This document shows, piece by piece, positions 60,851 to 64,000 of a DNA stretch of 64,000 bases. The translations under genes were made by a program, and so were the position numbers. The notes below the pieces were generated by a model that did no database searches, was not told the DNA's origin, and saw nothing but the letters and a program-made list of their open reading frames with translations. The stretch comes from Mesostigma viride (lineage: Eukaryota > Streptophyta > Mesostigmatophyceae > Mesostigmatales > Mesostigmataceae), in contig RPFO01001186.1 of assembly GCA_009746045.1 (NCBI GenBank), forward strand, positions 32,501-96,500. The letters run 5' to 3'. Position 1 is the first letter of the stretch. Each line of letters opens with the position of its first letter.

Positions 60851-63800
60851 CAAGTGTTCATACAGAATCGGGTTATGAAAGACATGATTTGATTGCAGAA
60901 CTAGAATTGTAACTCATGAGAAGATGTTGAGGGTACGTCGCGTGATTGATTTGACATGACAGCGTTAAGGCTTGCATTCACGTTGAAATAATTAGGTAAG
61001 TCGCGCGATCGCGATTGATCTGACATGCCGGCCCCCGTAACGAGCGCATTATACTGGTGCACGGGCCGGTGGAATGGCTTGCCGCATGGCGAAGTCTGCT
61101 CTGTTAGAAGACCCCCGGTCCACGTGGTCACCAAACGGGTAAGCTTAGGCGGGGGGCCTTGCAGGTGGGCACTGGGCATGTGATTTATGCAGATAAGGTA
61201 AACAAGGTCGGGGGCTCCGCCCCCGAACCCCCACTACTTTTGCAGATTCTGTGCCTCAGCAGCTTTTTGTGCCTTAGCGGCTAGTACTTGCAGCCGTACA
61301 CAGCCCGCCCCCTAGCAAGTCCGCTGAACCTGTCCAGCTGGCCACGGTCTGCATGACACCCCATTAATAAACATTCCATCTTCGTATTCCATGCACGGGA
61401 TTGCTCGCAACCGTGCACATGGCTGCCCTGCCCTGACTGCCCCATGCCCGATACCCCATGCCCTGTGGCTCACCCTTCATGTCCGTCATGGTGCATTCCC
61501 GATGCCCCCCACCCCCTACCTGCCTACCCGTGGTGGCCCCCGCTGGCTGGCTTGCCCCCTGCCTGTCTGCATGTCTCAAGCCAAGAAAACATCCCAACCC
61601 TGTCAAACCAATTGCAGCATAGCTTCCACGGCACAAGGGTGATGAGAAAAATTTCAGCATAGCTTCCACAGCACAAGAATGGTGAAGAAATTTTCAGCAT
61701 ACCATTCAGCAGGGGGGTGTGGGTGAACCCTGGGTATGCCCCTAAAACCCCTCAGGCTCCGGGAGAGGCCTTAATAATATTCTCCCACACCGGCGCCTCT
61801 AAATGTGTTGTTCCAAGCCTATCTGTGGGCTTGGGACCATGGGGCAGCCTTATCGCATCCGCTATGAGTTAGCCATGCTTTGCCCATGCAGAGAGCCACT
61901 CTCTGCTGAGACGCCCTCATGCCCTAGCCATCGCTTAGCCATAATCATCTTCCACCACCATGCCAGGCCTCTTTTGGTATGACACATCATGGTGGTGCAA
62001 GTGCACCTTGTGCACCCCGAGCAGGTGCAGTTTACACCCTCCACTTGCAGGATACGGCTCAGAATGTATAAAAAACCACATGCCCCTTCTCAGGGATATG
62101 CGTTACATATACTCCCAACGGAGATATGTTCTTAACCCCTAAATGGTCTGAGATCCTGCCGATAAATCGGCTGGATCTTCACAATTTTGCAAACCAGATG
62201 CCATCCAACCTACCCATATCCAATGGCTGTCCTTGGGGGCCAAGCACGTCCATGAGTTGCCCTTCGGGTTGGTATATCACAACCTCACATATATGCAGGG
62301 TAGGCCATATATAACTGCCGTCAAAGTCAGGGGGGTCAAGACGCGCGTTTTCATTTTTGGTAGAATGTGAATTTTGAATTATGTTATAAGAGCTAGGCAC
62401 CTACCACTTCAGGGATGATAAACAATTAGTTGCTGAACAGTTTGAGCCATTGGGGTCATCATTTGGGTGGGTATACCAGCAGTTACACCCAGTACAGCCC
62501 TTAGGGGTACCGTTGGTAAAAAGCAACCAAGGGGGTAGGGGTGGGCATACAACCTACTAATATGGCCACCAACCATGCCAAACAATACATTTCCCTTCCA
62601 CAATAATGGGGAAACATAACTGCATCATCACACTGCCCTTACATGGCACCTATGTGCAGGTGCTACCTTGTCCATGCACGTAGGTAACGTGGTACGGATA
62701 CCCTACGCAAGGCATGCATTCTAGGAGGCAGCCACCAACAAACTAGTGATGTTGAGCCTATTTCAGCCTGCCCTAGCAAGGATAAACTAGGCCTCAGCTG
62801 CTATAGCTTGCCAGGTGATGGCCAGCACACCTGGTGGCACATGCTGTCAATGGGAAGCTTTTACTCACCAGTTACATGCTTGATGATGCCACAGAGACCA
62901 GCCAACTGCCTCACACTCATGCAATATGTGTATGGGAAATGTATAACAAACATATATGGAGGTATTCAAACCCATACAGCCTCTAAAACTTATCACCATC
63001 ACCCTGTGGCAGGTCAACTGACTGAGGGAAGCATCTAAGAAGGGTGTTTTAGAAAGGGGCCAGGCCAGGGACAAGAAAGAGCATGAATAATGCAAAAAGA
63101 ATGTGCTACACAAGCTAGAACGTACATATAAACGTCAAACATCGATAGGAAAGCGATGCTTAAGCTTTACCAGGCATGGATGGCGTTACCTTGGCCCAGG
63201 CGGTGGCCGCAAAATGGCGCATTTCGGCACACCAAAGTTGTGCAGCATGGTCGCTGGATTCGGCGATTTCTGGCCACCCTTGCACGTTTACGACTACTAT
63301 ATATCATAAAAAGTACAAAGAAACCGATATATCCTTTAAAATACGCCGGAAAGGTATTGCTGTCAACGTTTCTATCGTCCGGCCTGATCGCAGTTTTTCC
63401 CAGCAAGAACGCTGCCGACACCTATCAAATGGCATTCCCGCGAACCAAAAATTGGCCTGTATCATCTTTAGGACGTATAAAATCAATATCCTAAGTTTGG
63501 TCAGAAAATTCGAACGAAAACGTAAATGCCATGCGTGGGCGCAAGCCGCCATGGCCAGGTCGTTGTTTTCCGGAATGCACGTTCTACGTGAAAAAGTACC
63601 CTGACCCCTTGTACTTTGACCGGCAAGAACACCTCTATAACTTTGTCAGAAGTATGCAAACCCATATACCATGCTGTGAAGAAACTTATAAACGTTCGAT
63701 CTTCTCAGCTAAACGTTTCCTAATTCTCAATAGATTTCGCGGCATCTGGTCCCCCGAGAAGGGGCCGATGCATCGGCTGGAACTCGATTTTTGGCGGAAA

Positions 63801-64000
63801 ATCGGCAGCAAGACCATTTAGGGGTTAATTAATTAATTAATTAATCTGCAGCACAAGGGTGGTGAAAAATTTTGTTTGGCAACATAACCCCCATGTTCTT
63901 ATGTAATGCTGAAAGACAGTCACTACTGAAAACAGCATACACAACACCACTGCTTACCTGAATTCCACCAGCCAAAACTTTATGCAAAGCAGCCATTGCT
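60851..64000. other. Right-hand 3.1 kb, no gene recognised
   Basis: No frame with family features. Points of note: GTCGGGGGCTCCGCCCCCGA at 61208-61227 is a short GC hairpin. Two similar blocks with TTTCAGCATAGCTTCCA lie at about 61611-61697. (TTAA)n is at 63825-63844, next to CTGCAGCACAAGGGTGGTGA, which resembles 61630-61645. Overlapping short frames at 63156-63604 in two registers are not convincing. Confidence 0.5.

Noticed and set aside
63156-63604. Overlapping frames of 112 and 142 codons near the right edge
   Set aside because: Two registers are open by chance over the same DNA and neither shows a domain or compositional signal.

Overview
This is a repeat-rich nuclear window from a eukaryote, most likely an alga or other protist of the green lineage (low confidence on the lineage). 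Evidence for a eukaryote: GT-AG introns with phases that agree across seven exons, a Kozak-type start, an intact two-exon prefoldin subunit 4 gene, LTR and non-LTR retrotransposons, MITE-like elements, satellites and very long microsatellites. Nothing bacterial or plasmid-like was seen.

Only three host genes are supported. (1) A plus-strand gene at 1065-16589, reconstructed as seven exons that encode 693 residues of no recognised family. Intron 5 holds about 4.35 kb of almost pure CTG. (2) PFDN4 on the minus strand (24156-26332), two exons, 133 aa, close to full length. (3) A minus-strand, single-exon sulfotransferase-like protein (58413-59444). In genes 1 and 2 the edges of exons (splice donors, acceptors and the coding end) are repeated in the adjoining introns or 3' flank as tandem or scattered degenerate copies. 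This is the most unusual host-gene pattern here.

The rest is mostly nested mobile DNA. 18.16-23.0 kb: a decayed minus-strand LINE split by a young 2.8-kb gag-only Copia-type element (5-bp TSD, LTRs almost identical). 26.98-36.64 kb: a hAT-like TIR element with an 8-bp TSD, split by an 8.8-kb LTR element with no intact genes, whose 5' LTR is itself split by 1.26 kb. 36.8-39.3 kb: LINE pieces. 39.29-55.94 kb: a gag-only LTR element on the minus strand (5-bp TSD) with a separate small ORF resembling the RNase H1 hybrid-binding (viroplasmin) domain. Its gag is split by a 10.9-kb foldback-like element whose inverted arms are tandem arrays of about 173 bp, and its 5' LTR is split by a 1.77-kb TIR element. 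56.4-57.9 kb: a long GAGT tetranucleotide tract. 59.6-60.85 kb: three short tandem arrays. 60.9-64.0 kb: no gene recognised.

Limits: all calls come from reading the sequence. No database search, RNA data or alignment program was available, and repeat copy numbers depend on the assembly.
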